From positions 1 through 64,000 of the forward strand of contig CAYYPH010000011.1 of the NCBI GenBank assembly GCA_964473485.1: a DNA stretch of 64,000 bases. Direction: 5' to 3'. Of the stretch, positions 34,420 to 42,839 are shown in pieces. The notes under the pieces were generated by a model. It was not told the origin of the DNA, did no database searches, and was given only the letters and a program-made list of their open reading frames with translations. The DNA is from CAIVAT01 sp964473485. GTDB lineage: Bacteria; Bacteroidota; Bacteroidia; Bacteroidales; FEN-979. Every line of letters begins with the position of its first letter. Positions within the stretch are counted from its first letter, which is position 1. The position numbers were made by a program, and so were the translations under genes.

Positions 34420-37400
34420 TTACCCCTTCACCTCCGGAAACCAAAACTCCACCCGCACGCCGCCGGGTGAGCCATCGGGTTTTGAGCGTTCGGTGATGTT
34501 GATTTGAAAGGCATCCTGCCCGTGGGTTTCGTTCAGAATGCGGATGCGCTCACGGATGATCTGCAACCCGAACGACTTGTGGGCGTTGCCGGAGTTCTCA
34601 AGCCTGGCGGCGCGTTGCATGCCCACGCCGTTGTCCTGCACAACGATACAGTATTTTCCGGCTTCCGCTGAAACCAGCTCGATCGTCAGCAGGCCACCCT
34701 GATCGAGGTGCGTCAACCCGTGCTTGATCGCATTTTCAACAAAAAGCTGCACCATCATCGGAGGTATCAGAATCATTTCCAGGGGCAGATCCTCGCGGAT
34801 ACGGAACTCGTAATCGAAAATATCGTCAAACCGCATTTTCTCGATCTCAATATAATATTTCAGGTAGTCGAGCTCCTCGACCATCGGGATGAACTCTTTG
34901 GAGGCATTTTCCAGCGTTTTCCGGATCAGTTTCGAGAACATGTTGAGGTAGTACAACGCCTTGTCAATGTCGTTGTTCAAGATGTAACTCTGCATCGAGT
35001 TGATGGCATTGAAGATAAAATGGGGTTTCATCTGCGCCTGCAGGGCCTTCAGTTCGAGCTTCGACATCTCGATCAGGAGTCTCGTCCTGTCCTGCTCCCG
35101 TTTGGTTGCCCGCCGGATCCGCCAACGGTAAAGGATGGTTCCGGAGGTGATGACCAGGACCAAAACCATCAGCACAAACCACCAGGTAGTGTACCAGGGC
35201 GCTTTAATCATAAAAGAACAAGCAGTCCGGCTTATCGCCAGGTTATCAGACAGATCGTAACTTTCAACCAGTAAACGATACCTTCCCGGATCGAGGTTGG
35301 TAAAAACGGCCTTACCATCCCTTGAAAACTGCGACCACTCCTGATTCAGACCATCAAGTTGATACCTGAAGCGTGAATGATCGACGGCAGAATACCCGGC
35401 CCTGGTGAAATAAAAGGTAATGGAATTTTCATCATGGTTGAATTCCCAATGCTGAACAGGCGATTTGGTCCAGCGATCGGATCCGGATTCATCCGGAAAA
35501 CGGAATGGCCGGTTATTGATGTCGAGCCCGCTGATCCTTAATTCAGCCGTTGGCGTTTTTCGCGAAAATAAACCGGCATCACACCTGATAAGTCCATTGG
35601 CGGCGCCAATCCATACATTCTGCCGGGAATCCATTTCGGCAGTCCTGCCTGAATAATCGTCATAGCCTTCATCCTGGTTGAAAAAGCGGACATGGACGAT
35701 ACCCTGCCTGTACAGGTGATCAAGATCGACCAGGTTCAGCCCTTTGTTGGTGCCGATATACAACCGGTTCAGTGAATCTACCAGCAGCCAGGTGATGGTA
35801 GTCCCGACCAGCCCATCCTTTTCATGCAGAGAACGGATGATCTTCATATCCCTTCCTTCGGTACGGCCAATGACCACAGTGCCGTTGGCTCCACCGGCGA
35901 TGACATTCCCCCTCCTGTCGAAACAAATGGCATTGATCATCCTGGGAATCCTTGTGTCCTTCAGGCTAAAAGCGTCAACTTTTCCGTGAGCGATCCGGAA
36001 GAGTCCCTCCGATTTGCTGCCACACCAGATTTCGTCGTCTTGCGATGCCATGACGATGACATGGGGCGGTCCCTTTTCTTCGAACCACCCGTAATAGGGC
36101 TTTACGGGGAATGCCAATCGTGGATTTAAGCCGGCAATGAATACACCCTTATGCCAGATGTCGCCGATAACGATGGTGTCGTTCCGGTCAAGGGCAAAAA
36201 CACCGGTCTTTGGATAAACGAACTCAGCCCTTACCGGCGACATTCCCCGTGTCGGATCAAACCAGAAAAGTATGTTTTTGTTGGAAACAATGACGTTGCC
36301 GGAATGATCCATGCCAAGGCAGGTATACGGAAATTCTGAACCGGTATAGGTCTCGATAAACCTTTGAGCTTGCATGCCGTATTGCTCTGGATCATACAAT
36401 GAATAGGGAGGAAGGACTTTGGTCCCGCCATATTCACTGTTAATCGACCGGTAAGGATTCTCGAAGCGGTATTTCCCATCCCGGATCAACTGGTCGTATT
36501 TCTCACAGGAGCCAAGCGAATCCAGGTAGAACTGCAGGTATTCCGGGATGGTTTTGGAAATCGTTGAGGAAACCAACCCTTTTTTACGCTTCCGGTCCAT
36601 GATCTGATACCCACCGCCGGGGTCCATTTTCACGACATCCGTTTCTGCCGCAATCCATAAGGACTGTTGTTTATCGAACATCAGGTCATTGACCTTCAGG
36701 GCAGGTAATTTGAAACAGGAGGCTTCGTAGATGGTCACCGAGGGTTCGGGCACCATGAACAAACCCTGATAGAGCGTACCGACCCACAGGACTTTAAAAG
36801 AGGTATCATAATACACGGTCCAAACGCTGCGGTCTGTAATGCCCACCTTGTCGCTGAAAGGCTCGAGGCGTGTTCCATCGTACCTGAACAATCCGCTTGG
36901 CATGGCTGCATGGTCATTGGGGTCGGCCCAGCCGGCGATCCAAACCCTGTTAAGGTCATCCACCGATAATCCAAAAATCTGCCCGGTCCCGGAAAATCTT
37001 TTAACGCTGTTTTTGCCAAGAACAAACAATTCATTCCTGCCGTTTCCTGTAACGGTATCCCCGTTGCTAACAAAGACCGGGGAGGTGGAAAGTCCTAAAA
37101 AATTCTTAAAACCGGTGACATTGGAATATTTATGTGAACCGGGATCATATTTCAATATTGCGGGAGTTCCATAAACACAAACAAATATCGATTTTGAATC
37201 TTCCATGAACCCCATGGTAACCAGGTTCCGGGTAGTTGGTTCCAGCTCATTGCTCTTCAGATTGGTGAATTTTCCATTTTGAAGGGCGCTGCAGCCATCA
37301 TTGGAGCTCACCATGATCAGGTCATGGTTCCTTGAGTACCACACCACGCGCACATTGTTGCTCACCAGCCCCTGTCTGGTAGTGAAGTTGTAGAATTTCC

Positions 37401-37728
37401 GTCCATCGAACCTCGAAATTCCGGCAGCCATGCAACCGATCCACAAATCACCATTTTTATCTTCGGTTATGGAGAATACATTATCACCCACCAGTCCATG
37501 GTTCGAGTTAAAGACAACGAATTCTCCGTTTTCAAACCGGCACAAACCGCCTCCGGTCCCGATCCACAAGATGCCGCGCGAATCCTTATATATCGCGTGG
37601 ACTGTATTGCTGGGCAACCCGTCGTCGATGGTGTAGTTTCGTGAATAGTGGCGCTGACTGAATCCTTGAAACACACCGAGGAACAGTGCGGGAAGGAGGA
37701 GGAGGTATTTGGGGCGGGGGAAACTCAA
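34420..37728 (-). CDS. Propeller-type sensor histidine kinase (LytS/YehU class)
   Basis: About 1100 residues. A signal peptide (PKYLLLLPALFLGVFQGFSQ) precedes a periplasmic two-component-regulator propeller (about 30-760, repeats such as GLPSNTVHAIYKDSRGILWIGTGGGLCRFENGEF). Then come a Y_Y_Y domain (about 770-840; FRYQLDGLNQEWS) and one membrane helix (WWFVLMVLVLVITSGTILYRW). The cytoplasmic His_kinase domain has the phospho-His in KPHFIFNAIN, and the ATPase has ENAIKHGL and DNGVGM. No receiver or DNA-binding domain is fused. The likely start is TTG 37728; TTG 37749 lies within a repeat array. It signals to the LytTR regulator encoded next door. Confidence 0.85.
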   Translation of the reverse strand: MSFPRPKYLLLLPALFLGVFQGFSQRHYSRNYTIDDGLPSNTVHAIYKDSRGILWIGTGGGLCRFENGEFVVFNSNHGLVGDNVFSITEDKNGDLWIGCMAAGISRFDGRKFYNFTTRQGLVSNNVRVVWYSRNHDLIMVSSNDGCSALQNGKFTNLKSNELEPTTRNLVTMGFMEDSKSIFVCVYGTPAILKYDPGSHKYSNVTGFKNFLGLSTSPVFVSNGDTVTGNGRNELFVLGKNSVKRFSGTGQIFGLSVDDLNRVWIAGWADPNDHAAMPSGLFRYDGTRLEPFSDKVGITDRSVWTVYYDTSFKVLWVGTLYQGLFMVPEPSVTIYEASCFKLPALKVNDLMFDKQQSLWIAAETDVVKMDPGGGYQIMDRKRKKGLVSSTISKTIPEYLQFYLDSLGSCEKYDQLIRDGKYRFENPYRSINSEYGGTKVLPPYSLYDPEQYGMQAQRFIETYTGSEFPYTCLGMDHSGNVIVSNKNILFWFDPTRGMSPVRAEFVYPKTGVFALDRNDTIVIGDIWHKGVFIAGLNPRLAFPVKPYYGWFEEKGPPHVIVMASQDDEIWCGSKSEGLFRIAHGKVDAFSLKDTRIPRMINAICFDRRGNVIAGGANGTVVIGRTEGRDMKIIRSLHEKDGLVGTTITWLLVDSLNRLYIGTNKGLNLVDLDHLYRQGIVHVRFFNQDEGYDDYSGRTAEMDSRQNVWIGAANGLIRCDAGLFSRKTPTAELRISGLDINNRPFRFPDESGSDRWTKSPVQHWEFNHDENSITFYFTRAGYSAVDHSRFRYQLDGLNQEWSQFSRDGKAVFTNLDPGRYRLLVESYDLSDNLAISRTACSFMIKAPWYTTWWFVLMVLVLVITSGTILYRWRIRRATKREQDRTRLLIEMSKLELKALQAQMKPHFIFNAINSMQSYILNNDIDKALYYLNMFSKLIRKTLENASKEFIPMVEELDYLKYYIEIEKMRFDDIFDYEFRIREDLPLEMILIPPMMVQLFVENAIKHGLTHLDQGGLLTIELVSAEAGKYCIVVQDNGVGMQRAARLENSGNAHKSFGLQIIRERIRILNETHGQDAFQINITERSKPDGSPGGVRVEFWFPEVKG

Positions 37729-37736
37729 GATATGGA

Positions 37737-37834
37737 GTTCAAAATTCAAAATTCAAAATTCAAATGTCAAAATTCAAAATCAGGCAGTAGGCAGTAGGCA
37801 GTGGGCAGTTTTCCGTTTTCAATTTTCAATTTCT
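37737..37834. repeat. Heptamer mosaic array, locus 1
   Basis: Fourteen 7-nt units run without an indel. The word changes along the array: ATTCAAA-type, then AGTAGGC-type, then CGTTTTC and AATTTTC types. It ends flush with the stop codon of the LytTR gene and begins in the start region of the kinase gene. It separates the two genes of one signalling pair. Confidence 0.9.
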
Positions 37835-38592
37835 CAAACCCTTCGTTTGGTCAGGAGTTTGACGAATTCGTCGATCCGGCGCATGGCCACATCGAGGATC
37901 ACGCCGTTCTCAAGGGTGATCCGGTGTCCCTCCGAACGATCGTACTCTTTGACGTAGTTCAGGTTCACAAGATAGGATTTGTGAATCCGGAAAAAGTATT
38001 CGGCCGGTAACAACTCCTCGACCACTTTCATGTTTCGTGAGATCAGAAGCTGCTTACCGCTTATGGTGAAAATTTTTGTGTAGTTTTCATCCGCCTCGCA
38101 GTAAATGATGTTATTTATCTTCTCCATGATGTAGCCCGTCAACGTGGGCAGGGCGACCTTGGCATGAATATCGCTGCCGGAATTCAGGTTGGCCATGAGT
38201 GTCTGAATCCTGGCATTGTAGTTATTCTCTTTTTGTTTTTTCTCATACCGGATTATCACTTCCCTTAAATCCATGTAATCCAATGGTTTCAGCAGATAGT
38301 CGAAGGCGGCGTATTTAAAAGCGTCGATGGCGTAATTTTTATAGGCCGTGAGGAAGATGACCTCGAAGGTTACTTTGTCAAAATATTCAAACAGTTTGAA
38401 CCCGCTTTCGACGGGCATCTCGATATCAAGAAAAACCAGGTCGGGATTGTATTTATGAATGGCGTAGACAGCCTCTTTGACCGATTCCGCCGAATGCAGG
38501 ATAGTCAGCTTTTCTGGAAGATATCGTTCTACGATCTTTTCAAAGGTCTCACGGGCCTTTTTTTCGTCATCCACGATGATGCACTTGAACAT
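37834..38592 (-). CDS. LytTR-family response regulator
   Basis: 252 residues. The receiver domain (1-120) has the acidic pair DDE (8-10), phospho-acceptor Asp56 in DLVFLDIEMP and Lys in YLLKPLD. The LytTR DNA-binding domain (about 145-250) starts ALPTLTGYIMEKINNIIYCEADENYTKIF and includes FFRIHKSYLVNLNYV. I start at ATG 38592 where the receiver begins. It is the partner of the propeller kinase encoded downstream on the same strand. A TACCTTTG promoter lies 18 bases upstream. Confidence 0.9.
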   Translation of the reverse strand: MFKCIIVDDEKKARETFEKIVERYLPEKLTILHSAESVKEAVYAIHKYNPDLVFLDIEMPVESGFKLFEYFDKVTFEVIFLTAYKNYAIDAFKYAAFDYLLKPLDYMDLREVIIRYEKKQKENNYNARIQTLMANLNSGSDIHAKVALPTLTGYIMEKINNIIYCEADENYTKIFTISGKQLLISRNMKVVEELLPAEYFFRIHKSYLVNLNYVKEYDRSEGHRITLENGVILDVAMRRIDEFVKLLTKRRV

Positions 38593-38609
38593 AAACCGGA
38601 ATTTCTTCA

Positions 38610-38617
38610 CAAAGGTA
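38610..38617 (-). promoter_or_regulatory. Promoter -7 element of the LytTR regulator
   Basis: Minus-strand TACCTTTG is an exact TAnnTTTG match 18 bases before the start codon. The -33 region is weak. The gap up to 38792 is shared with the divergent DUF59 promoter and shows nothing else. Confidence 0.5.
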
Positions 38618-38791
38618 ACGGATAAAAAACGAAATTTTTCGCCATTAGCTGAACGCTGGTTTTCATAAACCACCGCTGATTCTGAGCTGACGAACGTCGG
38701 TTCATCGCATCTGCCGATAAGATATTCCTTTTATTTCCGGCATCCCCCGGGTGAACAACACGATCATTGCACGGATGTAAACTGTAAGCCG

Positions 38792-38799
38792 TACCTTTG
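38792..38799 (+). promoter_or_regulatory. Promoter -7 element of the DUF59 gene
   Basis: TACCTTTG lies 18 bases before the ATG, with a TTG at 38767-38769 (spacer 22). This fits the phylum consensus with slightly long spacing. Confidence 0.55.
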
Positions 38800-38816
38800 C
38801 AGAAAAACGTAATTTC

Positions 38817-39149
38817 ATGGAAAATAACAACTCCGCCATAAACACTCCCTTCGAGGAGAAGATCATCGCCGCCCTGCGGTCGGTTTTCGACCCGGAGATA
38901 CCGGTCAACATTTATGACCTTGGCCTGATCTACAACCTGAAGATCGATGAAAGCACGAACGATGTTTTTATCCTGATGACGCTGACCACCCCCAATTGCC
39001 CGGTCGCCGAAGACATGCCCGGCCAGGTGCAGGATGCGGTGAGAATGGTCGAAGGCGTGGGGAAAGTCACGGTCGAACTTACCTTCGAGCCGCCCTGGGA
39101 CAAGGACATGCTGTCGGAGGCGGCACTGCTGGAACTGGGGCTGTTGTAG
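38817..39149 (+). CDS. MIP18/DUF59-family Fe-S assembly protein
   Basis: 110 residues: EEKIIAALRSVFDPEIPVNIYDLGLIYNL is the DUF59 signature, LMTLTTPNCPVAEDMPGQVQDAV holds the conserved Cys near residue 60, and VELTFEPPWDKDMLSEAALLELGL is the C-terminal block. In Bacteroidota this gene belongs to the SUF operon (SufT-like/PaaD-like) and helps cluster maturation. Here it is separated from sufE by about 5.5 kb of opposite-strand and accessory genes. Confidence 0.9.
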   Translation: MENNNSAINTPFEEKIIAALRSVFDPEIPVNIYDLGLIYNLKIDESTNDVFILMTLTTPNCPVAEDMPGQVQDAVRMVEGVGKVTVELTFEPPWDKDMLSEAALLELGLL

Positions 39150-39152
39150 AGG

Positions 39153-39292
39153 AATTGACAATTGACAATTGACAATTGACAATTGAAAACGGAAAACTGC
39201 CCACCACCTTTGCCTACGGCCCACTGCCTACGGCCTACGGCCTACAGCCCACTGCCTACGGCCCACTGCCTACGGCCCACTGCATATTGCCT
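39153..39292. repeat. Heptamer mosaic array, locus 2
   Basis: Twenty 7-nt units in perfect register: four AATTGAC, then AATTGAA, AACGGAA, AACTGCC, then words alternating ACGGCCC and ACTGCCT types. Read on the minus strand the words follow the same order as loci 1 and 3 (GGCAGT words, then TTTTCCG, then TTTTCAA, then TTGTCAA). It lies right after the DUF59 stop codon and reaches the dxs promoter. Confidence 0.92.
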
Positions 39293-39314
39293 AACTTGTT
39301 TTTTCTTAATTTTG
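39287..39314 (+). promoter_or_regulatory. dxs promoter
   Basis: TTG (39287-39289), a 17-base spacer and TAATTTTG (39307-39314) fit the Bacteroidota promoter form with a slightly short spacer. The TTG lies in the last unit of the heptamer array. Confidence 0.5.
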
Positions 39315-39336
39315 CCATCCTGTAAAAATCAGCTTC

Positions 39337-41232
39337 ATGTCACCACAAACCGGACCGCTTCTTTCAACGATTAATTTGCCGGCTGACCTGAAAAAGCTGG
39401 ATATCGAGCAGTTGCCGGCCCTTTGCCAGGAGATCAGGCAATTCATCATCGAAGTCATGTCGGTGAACCCGGGGCATCTCGGGGCCAGCCTTGGTGCAGT
39501 TGAACTGGCCGTGGCATTGCACTATGTTTATGATGCCCCCTTTGATAAACTGATCTGGGATGTCGGCCACCAGGCCTATGCGCATAAAATTCTCACGGGG
39601 AGGAAAGACAGCTTTCATACCATCCGCACCTTCAAAGGCATCAGCGGATTTCCAAAGATGGCCGAAAGCGAATACGATGCTTTCGGGGTGGGCCATTCCT
39701 CGACTTCCATCTCCGCGGCATTGGGTATGGGAGTGGCTGCGTCGCTTAACAAAGAGGAGAACCGTCACCATGTGGCCGTCATCGGCGATGGCGCCATGAC
39801 CGGCGGGATGGCCATGGAAGCGCTGAACAATGCCGGCGTATCGAATGCCAACCTGCTGGTGATCCTCAACGATAACCAGATCGCCATCGATCAGAATGTG
39901 GGAGCGATCAAAGACTACCTGGCCGATATCGTCACCTCGCGTACCTATAACAAATTCAGGGACAAGGTTTGGCTCCTGATGGGCGGCGGGACCCGGTATG
40001 GCAAGAATTCAAGGGCCATTGTAAAACAGTTGGGGAATGCGTTGAAAACCACGATCCTCAAGAGCGGCAACCTCTTTGAGGCGTTCAATTTCAGGTATTT
40101 CGGACCGGTGGACGGGAATGACGTGGTACGGCTGGTTAAACTGCTGGCCGACATGAAGAGCATCAAGGGCCCGAAGTTGCTGCATATCCATACTATCAAG
40201 GGAAAGGGCTTCGAAAAGGCCGAAAAGGATCAGACCGTCTACCATGCTCCCGGCGTTTTCGATAAAACAACCGGGACCATCAAGGAGGATAAATGCCAGG
40301 GAATGGCCCCCAAGTACCAGACTGTTTTTGGAAGGACCATCATTGAGCTTGCCGAGAAGAACCCGAAGATCGTCGGAATTACGCCTGCCATGTCGACCGG
40401 TTGCTCGCTGAACCTGATGATGAACAAGATGCCTGACCGCACCTTCGATGTCGGGATCGCCGAGCAGCACGCCGTGACTTTCAGCGCCGGGCTGGCAACG
40501 TCGGGACTCATCCCTTTCTGCAATATATACTCTACTTTTATGCAGCGTGCCTACGACCAGGTTATTCACGACGTGGCCCTGCAAAACCTGCATGTTGTTT
40601 TTTGCCTCGACAGGGGCGGACTGGTGGGAGAGGATGGCGCCACCCATCACGGGGCCTATGACCTGGCCTACCTGCGGTGTATTCCAAACATGGTTGTTTC
40701 GGCGCCGATGAACGAGGAGGAGTTGCGCGACCTGATGTTTACGGCGCAACTGCCACGCAAGGGACCGTTTGCCATCCGGTATCCGAAGGGGAGGGGAGTG
40801 ATGCCGCACTGGAAAACACCACTGAAACAGCTTGAGATGGGTAAGGGAAGGATGATCAGGGATGGTCGTGATGTGGCGATCATAACCATCGGTCATGTTG
40901 GAAATTACGCGGTTGAGGCCTGTGCCAGGCTTGAAGAGTCGGGAATATCAGCCGCTCATTACGACCTGCGATTCCTTAAACCACTGGATGAAGAGCTTCT
41001 GCATGGTGTGTTCAGGCGATTCAGCAAGATCGTGACTGTTGAGGATGGATGTGTGCTGGGCGGCATGGGCTCTGCCATCCTCGAGTTCATGGCCGATCAC
41101 GGTTACAGTTCAAAGGTGCAAAGGCTCGGCGTGCCCGACAGTTTCATTGAACAGGGATCTGTCGACGACCTTCACCATCTTTGCGGCTTCGACACCGAAG
41201 GGATCTGCCGGGCCGTCAGGGAGATTCTATAA
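39337..41232 (+). CDS. dxs: 1-deoxy-D-xylulose-5-phosphate synthase
   Basis: The first enzyme of the MEP isoprenoid pathway: a thiamine-diphosphate-dependent condensation of pyruvate and glyceraldehyde 3-phosphate. 631 residues, the usual length. WDVGHQAYAHKILTGRKD (substrate/TPP His), VIGDGAMTGGMAMEALNNAG (GDG...N TPP-binding motif), FDVGIAEQHAVTFSAGLA (catalytic Glu) and FCLDRGGLVGEDGATHHGAYD are all intact. The central transketolase-like domain and the C-terminal domain (MGKGRMIRDGRDVAIITIGHVG) are complete. Cytoplasmic, housekeeping. Heptamer arrays flank it on both sides. Confidence 0.97.
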   Translation: MSPQTGPLLSTINLPADLKKLDIEQLPALCQEIRQFIIEVMSVNPGHLGASLGAVELAVALHYVYDAPFDKLIWDVGHQAYAHKILTGRKDSFHTIRTFKGISGFPKMAESEYDAFGVGHSSTSISAALGMGVAASLNKEENRHHVAVIGDGAMTGGMAMEALNNAGVSNANLLVILNDNQIAIDQNVGAIKDYLADIVTSRTYNKFRDKVWLLMGGGTRYGKNSRAIVKQLGNALKTTILKSGNLFEAFNFRYFGPVDGNDVVRLVKLLADMKSIKGPKLLHIHTIKGKGFEKAEKDQTVYHAPGVFDKTTGTIKEDKCQGMAPKYQTVFGRTIIELAEKNPKIVGITPAMSTGCSLNLMMNKMPDRTFDVGIAEQHAVTFSAGLATSGLIPFCNIYSTFMQRAYDQVIHDVALQNLHVVFCLDRGGLVGEDGATHHGAYDLAYLRCIPNMVVSAPMNEEELRDLMFTAQLPRKGPFAIRYPKGRGVMPHWKTPLKQLEMGKGRMIRDGRDVAIITIGHVGNYAVEACARLEESGISAAHYDLRFLKPLDEELLHGVFRRFSKIVTVEDGCVLGGMGSAILEFMADHGYSSKVQRLGVPDSFIEQGSVDDLHHLCGFDTEGICRAVREIL

Positions 41233-41237
41233 TGGAA

Positions 41238-41363
41238 GTTCAAAATTCAAAGTTCAAAGTCAGGCATTAGGCAATAGGCAATAGGCAGTAGGCAATAGGC
41301 AGTTTGTTTTCCGTTTTCCATTTTCCGTTTTTCGTTTTCCATTTTCCGTTTTCAATTTTCAAT
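41238..41363. repeat. Heptamer mosaic array, locus 3
   Basis: Eighteen 7-nt units without an indel, starting six bases after the dxs stop codon: ATTCAAA-type words, then GTCAGGC and AATAGGC types, then TTTCCGT/TTTCCAT, then TTTCAAT. The order matches locus 1. It passes directly into an 8-nt array. Confidence 0.92.
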
Positions 41364-41396
41364 TCACTCATTCACTCATTCACTCAATCACTCATT
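41364..41396. repeat. Octamer array ATTCACTC
   Basis: Four 8-nt words (ATTCACTC and AATCACTC) join the heptamer array to the start codon of the next gene. The inverted form (GAGTGAAT words) lies at 43612-43668. Confidence 0.8.
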
Positions 41397-41399
41397 ATT

Positions 41400-42176
41400 T
41401 TGAATGCCATTGTTACCGGCGCTTATGGCGCCATCGGCTCGGCGATCAGCCTGGGCCTTGTTGAACAGGGATATGCCGTTACACTGGTCGGCCGGGATGA
41501 AGGTCGGCTGCGATCACTCCGTGATCGTCTTGCTGCCGGTCTTGAGGCGCCTGTCGATTTTTATGCAGTTGACCTGTCACTGCAGTCTTCCGTTGCCGCT
41601 TTTGCCCGTACATGGAACAAACCGCTTGATGTTCTCATTAATAATGCCGCAACAGGACCGAGAAAAAGAACCCTGAGCGATGAGGGAACCGAAATGCAAT
41701 GGGCGGTCAATGTCCTCTCCTATTTCTGGATGATCCATTATTTAAAGGGATACATGATCGACCGGCCCGATGCCCGGATTGTCAACGTAGCCAGTTACTG
41801 GGCCGGCGGGCTGGACCTTTCCGATCCCGAATTCCGTAACCGTCGCTATGATAACGACGCGGCCTACCGGCAGGCCAAGCAAGCCAACAGGATGATGGCG
41901 GTGGCCTGGGCTGCACGGCTCAGGGAAAACCAAATCACCGTAAATTCCTGTCATCCAGGCGATGTTAATTCTAAACTCAGCAATTCGTTCGGGTTCGGAG
42001 GTCACGAAACTCCTGCCGAGGGCGCCGCAACTCCGCTCTACCTGGCCGTTTCGGAACAGGTTAAAGGTGTAACCGGTAAATACTTTGAGCACCTGAAGCC
42101 GGTGCATTGCCCCTATTCGGTAGATGCGGATAAAGTGGAGGCCCTGTTTAAGGTGTTGGAGAACACTTTAGAGTGA
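41400..42176 (+). CDS. Short-chain dehydrogenase/reductase
   Basis: A classical SDR of about 258 residues. NAIVTGAYGAIGSAISLGLVEQGY gives the TGxxxGIG-type cofactor loop near residues 6-13, VLINNAATGPRKR is the NNAG-type motif, and VNVASYWAG followed by YRQAKQANRMMAVAWA gives the YxxxK catalytic pair. HPGDVNSKLS follows. The substrate is unknown; it resembles retinol-dehydrogenase/WWOX-like SDRs. The start is a TTG at 41400; the 32 in-frame codons upstream are a translation of the repeat arrays and are not protein. A long non-coding repeat region follows the stop codon. Confidence 0.8.
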   Translation: MNAIVTGAYGAIGSAISLGLVEQGYAVTLVGRDEGRLRSLRDRLAAGLEAPVDFYAVDLSLQSSVAAFARTWNKPLDVLINNAATGPRKRTLSDEGTEMQWAVNVLSYFWMIHYLKGYMIDRPDARIVNVASYWAGGLDLSDPEFRNRRYDNDAAYRQAKQANRMMAVAWAARLRENQITVNSCHPGDVNSKLSNSFGFGGHETPAEGAATPLYLAVSEQVKGVTGKYFEHLKPVHCPYSVDADKVEALFKVLENTLE

Positions 42177-42177
42177 A

Positions 42178-42402
42178 AGCGTGACGCGTGACGGGTGAAA
42201 AAATCGTGACGCGTGACGCGTGACGGGTGACGCGGGACAGGTGACAGGACGGGTGGCGTCGGGACGGATGGTGGGATTGTAGGGACGGATAATCATCCGT
42301 CCCAATCGTGACGCGGGACAATGTTGTGACGCGGGACGGGGGACAAAATCGTGACGGGTAAGAAAATCGTGACGCGTGACGGTTGACGGGTGACCGGTGA
42401 CA
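42178..42402. repeat. GTGACGC array (left, with AAAATC spacers)
   Basis: Words of GTGACGC/GTGACGG type in blocks of three to six, separated by AAAATC, degrade to the right into GGGACGG and GGTGACC forms. It begins within 3 bases of the SDR stop codon. The same words in reverse complement make the array at 43687-43918. Confidence 0.85.
42282..42303. repeat. REP-like perfect palindrome A
   Basis: GGGACGGAT, a four-base loop and the exact complement ATCCGTCCC (9-bp stem) lie inside the GTGACGC array. It resembles REP/BIME-type intergenic palindromes. Confidence 0.6.
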
Positions 42403-42406
42403 GAAC

Positions 42407-42427
42407 AGACGGGCTTCAAACCCGTCT
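42407..42427. repeat. REP-like perfect palindrome B
   Basis: AGACGGG, a seven-base loop CTTCAAA and CCCGTCT form a perfect 7-bp stem with the same GACGG core as palindrome A. It is at the right end of the array. Confidence 0.55.
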
Positions 42428-42565
42428 CTACGGTTTGGAGAGCGAACCACGATGGTATCACAATCCCTCTTTTGTGATCTTCGATTTTTATATCACCCTT
42501 TCAGGGTTTAATGCCCTCCGTTATGTACAATTTGCCAGAATAATGGCACCCCATACGGGGTTTTC
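42428..42565. other. Gap between repeat blocks
   Basis: About 140 bases of mixed sequence with no gene, hairpin or repeat that I can support. It separates the GTGACGC block from the 28-nt block. Confidence 0.3.
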
Positions 42566-42569
42566 CTTT

Positions 42570-42780
42570 TTCAATTCACCTTTGCCAATTTTCCCTTTTC
42601 CATTCACCGTTTTCAATTTTCCTTTTTCCATTCACCGTTGCCAATTTTCCCTATTCCATTCACCGTTGCCAATTTTCCCTTTTCCATTCACCGTTGTCAA
42701 TTTTCCCTTTTTCCATTCACCGTTGCCAATTTTCCTTTTTCCATTCACCGTTGCCAATTTTCCCTTTTCCATTTTCAATT
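42570..42780. repeat. 28-nt (four-heptamer) tandem array
   Basis: Seven copies of a 28-nt unit made of four 7-nt words (TTCACCG, TTGCCAA, TTTTCCC, TTTTCCA). The word ATTCACC recurs at 42574, 42602, 42630, 42658, 42686, 42715 and 42743, so the period is 28 with one 29. The words and their order belong to the same set as heptamer loci 1-3. Confidence 0.92.
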
Positions 42781-42787
42781 CATAATC

Positions 42788-42820
42788 TATTGTCAATTGT
42801 CAATTGTCAATTGTCAATTC
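42788..42820. repeat. TTGTCAA heptamer array
   Basis: Four to five TTGTCAA words (the complement of the AATTGAC words at 39153-39180) follow the 28-nt array and run toward the stop codon of the DUF169 gene. Confidence 0.85.
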
Positions 42821-42839
42821 CCCCTTCTCCTTTCCCCGT

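Noticed and set aside
40009..40896. A 295-codon frame opposite dxs
   Set aside because: dxs is certain. The antisense frame is a by-product of its codon use.
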